Below are positions 54,995-63,943 of a stretch of 64,000 nucleotides of DNA, piece after piece; the first letter of the stretch is position 1; each line of letters starts with the position of its first letter. The stretch lies in assembly GCF_016862095.1 (NCBI RefSeq), contig NZ_BOMH01000014.1, positions 1 to 64,000 of the forward strand, given 5' to 3'. Source of the DNA: Actinoplanes cyaneus (lineage in GTDB: Bacteria; Actinomycetota; Actinomycetes; Mycobacteriales; Micromonosporaceae). Under the pieces are notes generated by a model. The model made no database searches, was not told where the DNA came from, and saw only the letters and a list, made by a program, of their open reading frames with translations. Made by a program: the position numbers and the translations under genes.

Positions 54995-57900
54995 CTAGTC
55001 GAGGAGCTCACGGATGTCGGCGGCGGTGAGCCCCGCCGACGCGAACTCCCCGCCATCCATCACGCCGGCGAACAGTTCGGCCTTGCGCGCCTGCAAGGCC
55101 ATCACCTTCTCCTCGATGGTGTCGCGGGCGACCAGGCGATAGACCATCACGTTGCGGGTCTGTCCGATGCGGTGGGTCCGGTCCACAGCCTGCGCTTCCG
55201 TAGCGGGATTCCACCACGGGTCGAGCAGGATGCAGTAGTCCGCCTCGGTCAGGTTCAGGCCGAACCCACCGGCCTTCAAACTGATCAAGAAGACCGGCGC
55301 GGCACCGGTCTTGAACTCCTCGACCACCCGCTTGCGGTCACGTGTCGTGCCGTCCAGGTACGCGCACGCGATCCCGGCCTGCTCCAACCGGTCGCGAGCG
55401 GCGCCGAGGAAGCGGGTGAACTGGCTGAACACCAGGGTGCGGTGCCCCTCCGCAACGATGTCGCCGAGCTGCTCGACCAGCAGATCCAGCTTGGTCGAGG
55501 AAACCGCGCGGTGTTGCTCGTCGACCAGCGCCACGTCCAGGCTGGCCTGCCGCAGCAGCGTCAGCGAGCGGAAGATCTCGAACCGGTTCTTCTCCAGGTC
55601 GCCCAGCAGGCCGAGCACCTTCTGCCGCTCCCGCTGAAGGTAACGCTGGTAGATCTTGCGATGCCCGGGTGACAGGTCGACCTCGACCACCTGTTCCTGC
55701 TTGGCCGGCAGCTCAGCGGCGACCTCACTCTTGCGGCGGCGCAGCACGAGCGGGCGGATCCGCCGGCGAAGCTGGGCGAGCCGATCCTGATCGCGGTCAC
55801 GTTCGATCGGTTGGCGGTAGTACTGGGTGAACCGGTCGAGACGCGGAAAGAGGCCGGGCGCCGCGATCGAGCAGAGCGCCCACAGCTCGGCCAGGTTGTT
55901 CTCCATCGGCGTACCGGTGATGGCGATCTTGAAGGGTGCCGGAAGGCGACGGGCACATTTGTACGCCTGGGACTGCGGGTTCTTCACGAACTGCGCCTCG
56001 TCGAGCACCAGGCCGGCCCAGTCCATCGTGACGTAGTCGTCGAACTCCAGGCGGAACAGGGTGTAGGACGTGACCACGACGTCGGCCTCTCCGATCGCCT
56101 CGGCCAGGCTGATTCCTCGCCGGGCCGCGGTCGAGGTGATCGCGCAGACTTCGAGATCGGGGGTGAAGCGGCCGGCCTCGGCTGCCCAGTTGTGCACGAC
56201 GCTGGCCGGCGCGACGACCAGGAACCGGCCGTGCTTGCGGGCATGGCAGAGGAGCGCCAAGGCCTGCAGCGTCTTACCGAGACCCATGTCATCGGCGAGG
56301 ATGCCACCGAGCCCGTTGTCGTGCAGCGCCGCCAGCCAGCGAAAACCCTCCAACTGGTAGGGGCGCAGCTCAGCGTTCACCTCGGCCGGCAGCGGCTGGT
56401 CCAGAAGCACCCCCGCCTCGCTCAGCGCGGCCACCGTACGCTGCCAATCGGCTGCCTGACCGGCGGCCAGCTCACCCAACTCGGCCAGCTCGTCCCAGAC
56501 GCCGGCCTGGAACCGGCCGACCCGCAGCACCCCCGGCGGACTGTCGGTGAGCGCGCGGGACTCGGCGATCAGCTCGCGCAGCTGCCGGAACTCCGGGCGG
56601 TCGAGAGCGAAATAGACGCCGCTGGGCAGGATCAGGAACTCCTGATCCTGAGCGAGCCCGACGAAGAGCGCCTCGAAATCGACCTGCTCGCCGCCCACGT
56701 CGACGCGAACCGACAGATCGAACCAGTCGTGCTCGTCGGCCTGCGTGCCGGCGAACGTGATGACCGGTGGCGCTTCGCTCTCCTGAAGAACCCAGTCCTC
56801 GTCCGGCTCGATCACCGACACACCGAGCTCGACCAGGGCGGGAACCATCGTCCCCAAGAAATGGATCATGGCGTCGCCGCCGAGCACCGACTCGGCGGCG
56901 AGCCGAGGACCCGCCCGGCCCGATTCCAGCAGGCCAGACCCGACAAGATCAGCCAATTGGCGTACGAGATCAGCCTGCTCGTCGGAGAGCGCCGGTGACC
57001 ACAGCGGTTCGGCGTGCCGGCCGCCGCCCACCTCGACCACCCACTCCCAGCACAGCCGCAGCCGGTGCCCGCGCTCGGCGGTCAGCGTCACGGTCAGGAC
57101 CGGAGCGCCGGCCTCGGGCAGGCTCACGGCTGGACCGGCCGGCACGACCTCCAGTTGCCGGACGAGACCGGGATAGAAGTCGGCGAAGAACCGCTCCTCC
57201 TGCCCGCCCGGAATTCGGATGCTCGGCGCGGCCAGCACCTTGCGAGCCGGCTTCGGAAGCGGACGGGCCAGCGGAGCGAGCCGCATCACCTGTCCGGACT
57301 CCCCGCCCCAGGCGACGATGCCGTGCGCCGGCTCGCCGATGAACATCGCATGCTCCACATCGACCGGCCTGCCGTCGACCTGCACCACGGCGTGCAGCGA
57401 CAGGTCACCGTCGACCCGGTCCACCTGCATCGACAGCCGGGCAGGACGACGCGCCACGACAACCGGTGCGGCGTTCCTGCCGGACTGCACCAGCGGCAGA
57501 CCGGACTCCTGCGCCTCGGCCAGCAGATCCCAGATCCGCCGGCTGCCGAACTCGTCGAGGAAAAGACTCGTGCCGCCGCCGGTGCCGTAGTAGGGCGCGT
57601 ACGAACCGGACAGTTTGACGATCTCGTTGAGGAGCCTGCGATGGTGCTCCAGCTCCGGCGAGCGGCCCCCGGAGTAGGCGATCGAGTGCCAGTTGATGCC
57701 GGTGCGCACCCAACCCTTGCGCCCGGGCAGAACCGGCCGCATCGAGACCCGCTGCCCGGTCTTACGACTCCGCGGAAGATATCCGTTCACCAGCTCGAAC
57801 TGCAGGCCCAGCCCCGGATCGGCGGGCTGCTCTATCGGCGGCGGCTCGGCCACGTCCCGCATCCACGCGGACAGCTGCGACTCCCACCGGCTGACCTTCG

Positions 57901-58213
57901 GCCGCCGCTGAGCCGGTGCCGCCGGCTTCTTCGCCACGGCCTCCTGCTGCGCGGCGATCAGCAATGCGACGGTATGGACGCACTCCTCATCGGCGCAGGT
58001 GCACACACCGGCCAGGGTGGGCGGCGACCCCGGAACCAGCTCACCGGTCACCACACCGCCGCTGCGGACCATGCCGACCGCTTCACCGGGCTTACCGACA
58101 GCCTGGACGACGATCTCCCCACCGGCCACCGCTGCGCGGGCTCGGAGGAGGCTGCGAACCCCGACGACGTCGCAGAGGGCCGCTTCCACCGGAGAGAGAA
58201 CCAGCTTCGCCAT
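54995..58213 (-). CDS. SWIM zinc-finger SNF2-type helicase
   Basis: 1072 aa from the ATG at 58213 (GGAAGG five bases upstream; GTG at 58219 is an alternative). An N-terminal SWIM motif (CTCADEECVH, about 71-80) and a long ~500-residue middle region unlike known domains precede the SNF2 helicase core: LRPYQLEGFRWLAAL, DDMGLGKT at about 640, LVLDEAQ, ITGTPMENN, VFSQFT, and ISLKAGGFGLNL...RTHRIGQ. All ATPase motifs are intact. It may remodel nucleoprotein or RNA polymerase complexes (HepA-like). No partner gene of a defence system is present next to it. Confidence 0.9.
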   Translation of the reverse strand: MAKLVLSPVEAALCDVVGVRSLLRARAAVAGGEIVVQAVGKPGEAVGMVRSGGVVTGELVPGSPPTLAGVCTCADEECVHTVALLIAAQQEAVAKKPAAPAQRRPKVSRWESQLSAWMRDVAEPPPIEQPADPGLGLQFELVNGYLPRSRKTGQRVSMRPVLPGRKGWVRTGINWHSIAYSGGRSPELEHHRRLLNEIVKLSGSYAPYYGTGGGTSLFLDEFGSRRIWDLLAEAQESGLPLVQSGRNAAPVVVARRPARLSMQVDRVDGDLSLHAVVQVDGRPVDVEHAMFIGEPAHGIVAWGGESGQVMRLAPLARPLPKPARKVLAAPSIRIPGGQEERFFADFYPGLVRQLEVVPAGPAVSLPEAGAPVLTVTLTAERGHRLRLCWEWVVEVGGGRHAEPLWSPALSDEQADLVRQLADLVGSGLLESGRAGPRLAAESVLGGDAMIHFLGTMVPALVELGVSVIEPDEDWVLQESEAPPVITFAGTQADEHDWFDLSVRVDVGGEQVDFEALFVGLAQDQEFLILPSGVYFALDRPEFRQLRELIAESRALTDSPPGVLRVGRFQAGVWDELAELGELAAGQAADWQRTVAALSEAGVLLDQPLPAEVNAELRPYQLEGFRWLAALHDNGLGGILADDMGLGKTLQALALLCHARKHGRFLVVAPASVVHNWAAEAGRFTPDLEVCAITSTAARRGISLAEAIGEADVVVTSYTLFRLEFDDYVTMDWAGLVLDEAQFVKNPQSQAYKCARRLPAPFKIAITGTPMENNLAELWALCSIAAPGLFPRLDRFTQYYRQPIERDRDQDRLAQLRRRIRPLVLRRRKSEVAAELPAKQEQVVEVDLSPGHRKIYQRYLQRERQKVLGLLGDLEKNRFEIFRSLTLLRQASLDVALVDEQHRAVSSTKLDLLVEQLGDIVAEGHRTLVFSQFTRFLGAARDRLEQAGIACAYLDGTTRDRKRVVEEFKTGAAPVFLISLKAGGFGLNLTEADYCILLDPWWNPATEAQAVDRTHRIGQTRNVMVYRLVARDTIEEKVMALQARKAELFAGVMDGGEFASAGLTAADIRELLD

Positions 58214-58454
58214 CGTCACCTTCCGCCGACGTCAGCGGCCAACTCTAAGCGCGTGACGGTCGGCGCCGCACGTCGTGTACTCACCAAGAGGGACAGCAGC
58301 GACTCCTCTGGCGTGCGGTGACGGCCTGGCAGGAGGCTGTTCCCATCGAACGATCCGCTTTGGGCCGCGGTGTCACCGGTTCGCGTTACTGCTGATCATT
58401 ACGGTCGCGGGGCCGCAGTTCGTACCGCGAGTCACCGACTGAGAGGGAGATGCC

Positions 58455-58895
58455 ATGACCGACGTACGAGAGCAGTCCCTCGAAGAGATCGAAGGTGACG
58501 CCTGGGGCGATGCGCCGGCCGACGCCACCAAGCTCATTGCCACGGTTCATGAGCTGCGCCGCAAGCCGATCGGGTTGCTCCAGGCCGAAGATCTGCGAGT
58601 CCTGCTCGGCCAGCGAGAAGGTATTCCGGTGCTGGTGCCACGAGCGCTCGACATCCTCGAGCGCGACCCGTTGGCTGAGGGTGACTATTACCCGGGCGAC
58701 TTGCTGAACGCCGTTCTGAACCGCGTCCCGGCAGATTACTGGACTACCCATCCCACGGAGTCGATTCGCCTGCGTGCCCTGGTCAACACCGTTGCGCTGG
58801 AGGAGGTCGACGATGACGAGCTACGGGCCGATATCGCCGCTTTCCGCGAAGCCGACGCCCCGCAACCGCCGACACCGTCGCCTGGTCTGCTCTGA
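58455..58895 (+). CDS. CdiI-type contact-dependent growth inhibition immunity protein
   Basis: 146 aa, acidic, no signal. Begins SLEEIEGDAWGDAPADATKL and contains LRRKPIGLLQAEDLRVLLGQREGIPVLVPRALDILERDPLAEGDYYPGDLL, a pattern I recognise from CdiI-annotated immunity proteins. No matching toxin (CdiA/polymorphic toxin) is in the window, so this would be an orphan immunity gene. GAGAGGGAG upstream of the ATG. Located 200 bp before tRNA-Arg. Confidence 0.75.
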   Translation: MTDVREQSLEEIEGDAWGDAPADATKLIATVHELRRKPIGLLQAEDLRVLLGQREGIPVLVPRALDILERDPLAEGDYYPGDLLNAVLNRVPADYWTTHPTESIRLRALVNTVALEEVDDDELRADIAAFREADAPQPPTPSPGLL

Positions 58896-59095
58896 GACTG
58901 CTCGGAGACGTACGGTCATCGGTGGGCAACAGCGGTCAGCGTCGCGCATGGGTGGTCATCGAACTCGCCGCACGGGATCGTGTTGTCCCGTGTGCGATCC
59001 GTCGGCCGGATCGCCCCGGCCACGATGCTGCTGGTCAGCAGTGGGCGTTATCGGGTGCAGGCGGTCACTGCTGGTCAGGTAGGATCGGCAATCGC

Positions 59096-59168
59096 GCCCT
59101 CGTAGCTCAGGGGATAGAGCGACGGTTTCCTAAACCGCAGGTCGCAGGTTCGATTCCTGCCGGGGGCA
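59096..59168 (+). tRNA. tRNA-Arg (anticodon CCU)
   Basis: Cloverleaf folds completely: acceptor GCCCTCG/CGGGGGC (one G.T), D-arm with GCTCAGGGGATAGAGC, anticodon loop TTCCTAA giving CCT, and T-arm CGCAGGTTCGATTCCTGCC with the TTCGATT loop. CCA is not encoded. Reads the rare AGG codon. 73 nt. Confidence 0.95.
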
Positions 59169-59327
59169 CTCTATCGATCACCAGGAACGTCCGCTGACCT
59201 GCGCGGACACATGATCGTTCCTGCTTCCGGCCAGCCAGAGCGCTCGGGCTCGTGGGACGGCGAGGCGTAGCGCGGCTCTCGAAGCGTTTACGGGCTGAGA
59301 CGTACCGAGCTGGTGGATCATGTCGCC

Positions 59328-59654
59328 ATGGCAACCATCGTGGAGATCCATGTGCCGTTGACGCCGGCTGCGGACCTCGAACCGGGTGTGTACCCGTTCC
59401 CGTGGATTGAGCGGGTCGAGGACTTCCTCATTGAGATCGAGGAGGAGGGCACGGCAGAGACGTATGACGAAGGTGAGGAGTTCGGCGGCGCCTACGTCTT
59501 CTTTCTTGCCGGCGCTGACGAGGAGGCGCTGCTCAGCGTGGCATCCCGTGTGGCGACGTTCGACGGAGTTCCTACCGGTGCATTCGCCATGATCACTGAC
59601 AGTCAGGCGCCCTCGATGGGGATGGGACGCCGGATCGACTTGCCGACTGCTTGA
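59328..59654 (+). CDS. Small acidic hypothetical protein
   Basis: 108 aa from ATG 59328 (GTG 59313 is in frame). No signal or membrane segment. Begins MATIVEIHVPLTPAADLEPGVYPFPWIERVEDFLIEIEEEG; contains AYVFFLAGADEEALLSVASRVA, a ferredoxin-like alternation of strand and helix. No family recognised. It sits 160 bp after tRNA-Arg and converges on the hydrolase gene. Its size and acidity are like immunity proteins, and a CdiI-type gene lies on the other side of the tRNA; that link is speculative. Confidence 0.65.
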   Translation: MATIVEIHVPLTPAADLEPGVYPFPWIERVEDFLIEIEEEGTAETYDEGEEFGGAYVFFLAGADEEALLSVASRVATFDGVPTGAFAMITDSQAPSMGMGRRIDLPTA

Positions 59655-59672
59655 TGTCGTCGAAGTCAGTGC

Positions 59673-60701
59673 TCACCACGTCCGTGTTCTCGGTCGTGCG
59701 AGTGGCGGGGTTGGTTGAGTTCCAGTTTCGTAGGCCGCGCGGATGAAGGACTCGATCATGCCGTACGTCGGGTGGGGGAAGTTCCGCGTGAGCGGTGTGC
59801 CGGTGTGGCGGATCGTGGCGCGGGGCGCGCGTGGGGAGACGATGTCGCGGCTGTGGCCGACGCCGGGGACCGTGTAGAAGGTGGCCGGCACCGAGGCTGC
59901 GGCCAGGGTGTCGAAGAGCATTTGGCTCTGTCGCAGCGGGACCAGTCCGTCCTCGGTGCCGTGGATGATCAGGACGGGCGGGGCGGACGGGGTCACCCGG
60001 AGCAGCGGGTTGGCTGCCGCGACGCGGTCCGGGCAGGTCAGAATCGGGCAGCCGAGCAGGGACGACTCCGGGGAGGCGACGTCGGCGTGGCATCGGGCGA
60101 GGTGGAACGCCTTGTTGAAGGAGGCGCACGCGCCGGGCAGCATGTCGGGGTCGAGCCGGAGGAAGTCGATCGGGGCGAAGAGGTCGACCACCGCGCGTAC
60201 GCCGGTGCCAGTGAAGCCTGCCATCAGCGCGGTCCAGCCGCCGGACGAGTCGCCCAGCACCGCGATCCGGTCCGGGTCGAACTCGAAGCGGCCGGCGTTG
60301 GCGCGTAGCCAGCGGATCGCGGCCCGCACGTCCTGTTCCTGGGCGGGGAACTTGGCCTGCAGGCTGGAGCGGGTGGAGACGCCGGCGACGACGAAACCGT
60401 GCGTGGTGAAGTAGGGGGCGAGCGCCGGGGCGTACCCCTTGCCGTCGTCGGCCATCCAACCGCTGCCACCCATGACGATCAACAGGGGGTACGGCTTTCC
60501 GGCCGGCTGCCCCGGCAGGTAGAGGTCGAGCAGGTGACCGTGGGTTCCGGCGGGCTGTGCCGGGGCGTACGCGAGATTGCGGAGGATCCTGGGCGGGCGC
60601 GACGCCGCGGCGGTCGGCAGTCCGGCGGCGACCACCGTGGCCAGTGCCGTGACGAGGAGCGCCGTTGTCGCGAGGACACGGGAGAGGGTGCGACTCAGCA
60701 A
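59673..60701 (-). CDS. Secreted alpha/beta hydrolase (esterase/lipase family)
   Basis: 342 aa from the TTG at 60701, chosen because GGAGG lies five bases upstream and a signal peptide follows (LSRTLSRVLATTALLVTALATVVAAGL, cleaved near AAAS). Longer frames to 60899 lack one at the start. BD-FAE-type hydrolase: LLIVMGGSGWMADDGKGY for the oxyanion region, nucleophile serine in VLGDSSGGWTALM, aspartate in IIHGTEDGLVP, and histidine in GVGHSRDIVSP. Acts on ester substrates outside the cell; specificity unknown. Divergent from the ribA operon. Confidence 0.88.
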   Translation of the reverse strand: MLSRTLSRVLATTALLVTALATVVAAGLPTAAASRPPRILRNLAYAPAQPAGTHGHLLDLYLPGQPAGKPYPLLIVMGGSGWMADDGKGYAPALAPYFTTHGFVVAGVSTRSSLQAKFPAQEQDVRAAIRWLRANAGRFEFDPDRIAVLGDSSGGWTALMAGFTGTGVRAVVDLFAPIDFLRLDPDMLPGACASFNKAFHLARCHADVASPESSLLGCPILTCPDRVAAANPLLRVTPSAPPVLIIHGTEDGLVPLRQSQMLFDTLAAASVPATFYTVPGVGHSRDIVSPRAPRATIRHTGTPLTRNFPHPTYGMIESFIRAAYETGTQPTPPLARPRTRTW

Positions 60702-60886
60702 GGGGGCCTCCGGGGGTCGCCTCGATCGTCGCCCATGGTGGCAACCCGCGGATATCCCCCGCGTGGCGCATGGCCAGGGAGGATGCGCCGTTTCCGCAAC
60801 CCGATGGGTACGTCGCGGCAAGCGGGTCGGCGGATGCTGGGCTTCGACGACGACGGCCGGTGGTGATGTAACCCACTCTTCAGCTT

Positions 60887-60934
60887 GTTGAAGTTTCAAG
60901 AGCGGTCGGCGAATAGTGTTGGTGAAACTTCAAC
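60887..60934. promoter_or_regulatory. Paired TTGAANNTTCAA-type operators upstream of the ribA operon
   Basis: TTGAAGTTTCAA (60888-60899) and TGAAACTTCA (60924-60933) are each palindromic. Together GTTGAAGTTTCA (60887-60898) and TGAAACTTCAAC (60923-60934) form a perfect 12-bp inverted repeat. Such sites are typical MarR operators. They lie 17-64 bp before the ribA start, and the operon's third gene is a MarR, so autoregulation is likely. Confidence 0.8.
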
Positions 60935-60950
60935 AACCATGGGGGCTGCG

Positions 60951-61607
60951 ATGACGGTGACGATCGGCGAGGCGACAGCACCGGTGACGCCACCGGCGGC
61001 GACGATCCGCACCCGGGTCACGGTGCCACTGGAGTTCCCGGACGGCTACCGCACCACGGCGGAAGTGTTCACCTTCACCGGCCTCACCGACGGGCGCGAG
61101 CACCTGGCCCTCGGCCTCGGCGACTGGCAGAACGCGACGAATCCGCTGGTCCGTCCGCACAGCGAGTGCCTCACCGGCGATGTCTTCGGCAGTCAGCGCT
61201 GCGACTGCGGCCCGCAGCTGCGCGAGGCCGCCGAGCGCATCACCGAGACCGGCGGGATCCTGCTCTACCTGCGCCAGGAGGGCCGCGGCATCGGGCTTTA
61301 CGCCAAGCTCGACGCGTACGCGTTGCAGGACACCGGGCTCGACACCTACGAGGCCAACCTCGCGCTCGGGCACGGCGAGGACGAGCGCGACTACACCCCG
61401 GCCGCCCAGATGCTGCACGCGTTGGATGCGGACCGGATCCGGCTGCTGAGTAATAATCCTGATAAAGCCGGGCAACTCGGTGATCTCGGTATCGAGGTGA
61501 CCGAACAGATCCGGACGGGCGTTCATCTGTCCGCAGCAAACGCCCGGTACCTTGCCGCCAAGCGCGACCACACCGCGCACACCATCGACCTGACCGGTGC
61601 CGCATGA
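60951..61607 (+). CDS. ribA: GTP cyclohydrolase II
   Basis: 218 aa from ATG 60951 (GGGGG six bases upstream). Opens GTP to a diamino-ribosylamino-pyrimidinone phosphate with release of formate and pyrophosphate. Zinc site SECLTGDVFGSQRCDCG is complete, and LRQEGRGIGLYAKLDAYALQDTGLDT carries the catalytic arginine/tyrosine segment; LLSNNPDKAGQL is the conserved LTNNPxK-type motif. RibA-only (no RibB fusion). First of three genes with overlapping stops; the operon is apparently MarR-controlled, unusual for plain riboflavin synthesis. Confidence 0.92.
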   Translation: MTVTIGEATAPVTPPAATIRTRVTVPLEFPDGYRTTAEVFTFTGLTDGREHLALGLGDWQNATNPLVRPHSECLTGDVFGSQRCDCGPQLREAAERITETGGILLYLRQEGRGIGLYAKLDAYALQDTGLDTYEANLALGHGEDERDYTPAAQMLHALDADRIRLLSNNPDKAGQLGDLGIEVTEQIRTGVHLSAANARYLAAKRDHTAHTIDLTGAA

Positions 61608-62071
61608 CGCTCCTCACCGAGGCTGACCGCTTCTGGACGCGATCCGCCATCGACCTGTCCCGGCTCTCCCCGCCGTCGCCGACGCACTACGCCGTCGGCG
61701 CGGTGATCGTCGGCCCGTCCGGCAACCCGATGGCCACCGGCTACACGGGCGAGACCGACCCGCACTTCCACGCCGAGGAGGAGGCGCTCGCCAAGCTGGC
61801 CGGGCGCGGCTTCGACCTGGCAGGCGCGACCCTCTACACGTCGCTCGAGCCGTGCACGACCCGCAAGTCGCGCCCGGTCTCGTGCACCGAGCTGATCCTC
61901 GCCTCCGGCATCCGCCGGGTGGTGCTGGCGCTGCGCGAGCCGCTGCACTTCGCCGACTGCACGGGCGTGGAGACGCTGCTCGGGCACGGCGTCGAGGTGA
62001 TCGAGATCCCCGATCTCGGCGAGGCGGTACGGGGCATCAACGCGCATGTCATGGGGATGCAGACGACATGA
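61604..62071 (+). CDS. RibD-like pyrimidine deaminase domain protein
   Basis: 155 aa. A zinc cytidine-deaminase fold alone: HAEEEALAKL and TSLEPCTTRKSRPVSCTELIL (Pro-Cys and a second Cys nine residues on, RibD-type). It lacks the C-terminal reductase of bifunctional RibD. ATGA overlap with ribA. It would deaminate the RibA product, so the pair covers the first two steps from GTP toward riboflavin or a diverted pteridine/deazaflavin-like metabolite. The branch is inference. Confidence 0.85.
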   Translation: MTLLTEADRFWTRSAIDLSRLSPPSPTHYAVGAVIVGPSGNPMATGYTGETDPHFHAEEEALAKLAGRGFDLAGATLYTSLEPCTTRKSRPVSCTELILASGIRRVVLALREPLHFADCTGVETLLGHGVEVIEIPDLGEAVRGINAHVMGMQTT

Positions 62072-62541
62072 CGCAGGAAGCCGTCGTGACCGACACCCGC
62101 TGGCTCAGCAGCCCGGAGATGGCCACCTGGATGAACCTCACCCAGCTGCTGATGCTGCTGCCCAGCGCGCTGGACCGGCAGCTGCGCGACGACGCCGGCA
62201 TCCCGCACGCGTACTACCAGATTCTCGCCATGCTCAGCAACGAGCCCGGACACTCGATGCGGATGACCGATCTGGCCCGGCTGGTCGGCACCACCACCAG
62301 CCGGCTGTCGCACGCGGTCACCAGCCTGGAACAGCGCGGCTGGGTGCGGCGGAAGGCGTGCGCGTTCGACAAGCGGGGGCAGATCGCCTCGCTCACCGAC
62401 GAGGGCATGGCGGTGCTGGAAGCGTCGGCGCCGGGGCACGTGGCCGAGGTGCGGCGGCTGATCTTCGATCGCCTGACGCCGGACGAGGTGGACCAGCTCC
62501 GCGAGATCACCGCGAAGATCCTGCCGGCCGCCGCGAGTTGA
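62068..62541 (+). CDS. MarR-family regulator of the ribA operon
   Basis: 157 aa from the ATG at 62068, which overlaps the deaminase stop (ATGA). Winged helix with DNA-binding segment MRMTDLARLVGTTTSRLSHAVTSLEQRGWVRRKACAFDKRGQIASLTDEG and flanking dimer helices. A MarR in the same operon as ribA and a RibD-like deaminase is uncommon; the palindromes before ribA fit its binding site. Confidence 0.9.
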   Translation: MTQEAVVTDTRWLSSPEMATWMNLTQLLMLLPSALDRQLRDDAGIPHAYYQILAMLSNEPGHSMRMTDLARLVGTTTSRLSHAVTSLEQRGWVRRKACAFDKRGQIASLTDEGMAVLEASAPGHVAEVRRLIFDRLTPDEVDQLREITAKILPAAAS

Positions 62542-62680
62542 CGATCGGCGGTGTCGGCCGTCGCGCGCTTCGAGGCGCCGGCCGGCTCCGGGGAGAAACG
62601 CTGACCGAAACGGATCCTGTACGCCATCAGAGCGTTCCGCTGGTTGGCTGTCTCGATGCACGGTTGGTTCGAGGGCGCCG

Positions 62681-62776
62681 CGTGGGCGGGCCGGGCGGCC
62701 CGCCCACGATTCGTTCCGGGGCTGTATCACGTTCTGACGATCGTCAGAGGTTGTCCACAGTGACGGGTTGTCCACA
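62681..62776. promoter_or_regulatory. Terminator hairpin and two DnaA boxes in the convergent gap
   Basis: A 12-bp perfect stem CGTGGGCGGGCC / GGCCCGCCCACG (62681-62708, 4-nt loop) can end the marR transcript. Further on are two perfect streptomycete-type DnaA boxes TTGTCCACA at 62751-62759 and 62768-62776, 17 bp apart. A weaker AGATCCACA is at 62873. The rest of 62542-62898 shows no gene. Confidence 0.65.
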
Positions 62777-62898
62777 GGGCAGCGACGTGATCTTCAGTTT
62801 CCCGCGATACTTAGCGGCGTGGAGGTGGCCCCCCTTTTGGGTGGGTGGGTTCTGATCACGAGCCGCCTGCCAAGATCCACAGATGATGTCTTGATCCA

Positions 62899-63729
62899 CT
62901 AGTGGTTGGTGCGAGGCCACGAGGGGCCGCCGCCCGGGCCACCCCCATTGTGGCCGCCGCTGGGGCCGCCGTTACCCGCTCCGCCGTTGGATCCGCCATG
63001 GCTCGGTCCACCGCCTGGCCCGCCGTTGCTGGGCCCGCCGTTGCTGGGCCCGCCGCTACTCGGCCGGCCAGGACCGTTGCTACCCGGCCGATCCGGTCGA
63101 TCGGGACCGTTGTTGCCGGGTCGATCGGGCCGATCCGGCCCGTTGTTTCCGGGCCGGTCCGGCCGGTCCGGCCCATTGTCGCCCGGACGGCCGGGACCGC
63201 CAGGACCGCCAGGACCCGGGCGATCCGGCCTGCCAGGCCCATTCGGCCCACCGGGACCACCCGGCCCGGGATTGTTCCCGCCCGGCCCCGGCCGGTCAGG
63301 CCCCGGCCGATCCGGACGTCCCGGCCCATGCGTCCCCGGACGATCCGGCCGTCCCGCCCCCGGCCACGTCGGCCGGTTCGGCCATCCGGCCGGCCAGGTG
63401 CCCGGCCGCCACCGGTCGTCCCACCGGTCGTCCCAGTCGTTCTGCGCGACGATCAGTGCGTAGGCCCCACGGCGGGATCCCCGGCGGACCTTTTCGCAGT
63501 CGTGGGCGTCCCAGGAGCGGAACCGCTGTCCGACGAGCCCGGCCCGCTCGCAGGACCAGAAGTCGCGGTAGTAGCCGACGACCTCGTCGTCCTTCCACGG
63601 GTTCTGTTGCTGTTGCGCGGATGAGCTGCTGCTCGGGGCGGGCGCGGCCTGGGCGGGTGCGGCGGCGGCCGTGAGCCCGGCGAGCATGCCGAAGCCTGCC
63701 AGCGCCAGGAGGCGCATGGTTTTCTGCAT
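62899..63729 (-). CDS. Secreted Pro/Gly-rich low-complexity protein
   Basis: 276 aa. Signal peptide to about 28, a short conserved N-terminal domain (NPWKDDEVVGYYRDFWSCERAGLVGQRFRSWDAHDCEKVRRG, two cysteines) and then ~150 residues of collagen-like GPDRPDRPGNN/GGPSNGGP repeats. The N-terminal part looks like the small secreted domain often found in actinomycete surface proteins; function unknown. Repeat DNA is also tandem (GGCCGGTCCGGCC-type units). ATG with GAAGGGA upstream; the 5' leader holds a hairpin. Confidence 0.75.
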   Translation of the reverse strand: MQKTMRLLALAGFGMLAGLTAAAAPAQAAPAPSSSSSAQQQQNPWKDDEVVGYYRDFWSCERAGLVGQRFRSWDAHDCEKVRRGSRRGAYALIVAQNDWDDRWDDRWRPGTWPAGWPNRPTWPGAGRPDRPGTHGPGRPDRPGPDRPGPGGNNPGPGGPGGPNGPGRPDRPGPGGPGGPGRPGDNGPDRPDRPGNNGPDRPDRPGNNGPDRPDRPGSNGPGRPSSGGPSNGGPSNGGPGGGPSHGGSNGGAGNGGPSGGHNGGGPGGGPSWPRTNH

Positions 63730-63740
63730 GACAAGTCCCT

Positions 63741-63780
63741 TCCGTTACTGTCAAAAGCTCACTTACCATGACAGAACGGA
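63741..63780 (-). promoter_or_regulatory. Hairpin next to the ribosome binding site of the Pro/Gly-rich gene
   Basis: TCCGTTACTGTCA (63741-63753) pairs with TGACAGAACGGA (63769-63780), one base bulged. On the minus strand its 3' arm ends directly at GGAAGGGA. It could modulate translation or be a dyad operator; the segment also contains TTGACA. Confidence 0.45.
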
Positions 63781-63943
63781 CTTAACCCACCTAGCACCTG
63801 TCCTCGTGATTTCAGGCTGCCTCGATCACCGGATCTTCGTCGTGTGCCCGCTGATCCGGCGCTGACCAGGCAAGACAGATCGCGCCTCGGTCAGAGCGAC
63901 ATCCCGTCGTACGGAAAAGAAGATTTGAGGCCCCGCTTGGTTT

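Noticed and set aside
54995..58213. SNF2 helicase as part of a DISARM or other phage-defence locus
   Set aside because: No methyltransferase, PLD nuclease, DUF1998 gene or other defence partner adjoins; the genes around it are a lipoprotein and an immunity-like gene on the other strand.
59096..59327. Integrated element attached at tRNA-Arg
   Set aside because: No integrase and no duplicated tRNA 3' end elsewhere in the window.
62899..63400. Repeated GC-rich units suggesting CRISPR or a minisatellite
   Set aside because: The units encode in-frame Pro/Gly/Asp/Arg repeats of a secreted protein, have no unique spacers and no cas genes nearby.
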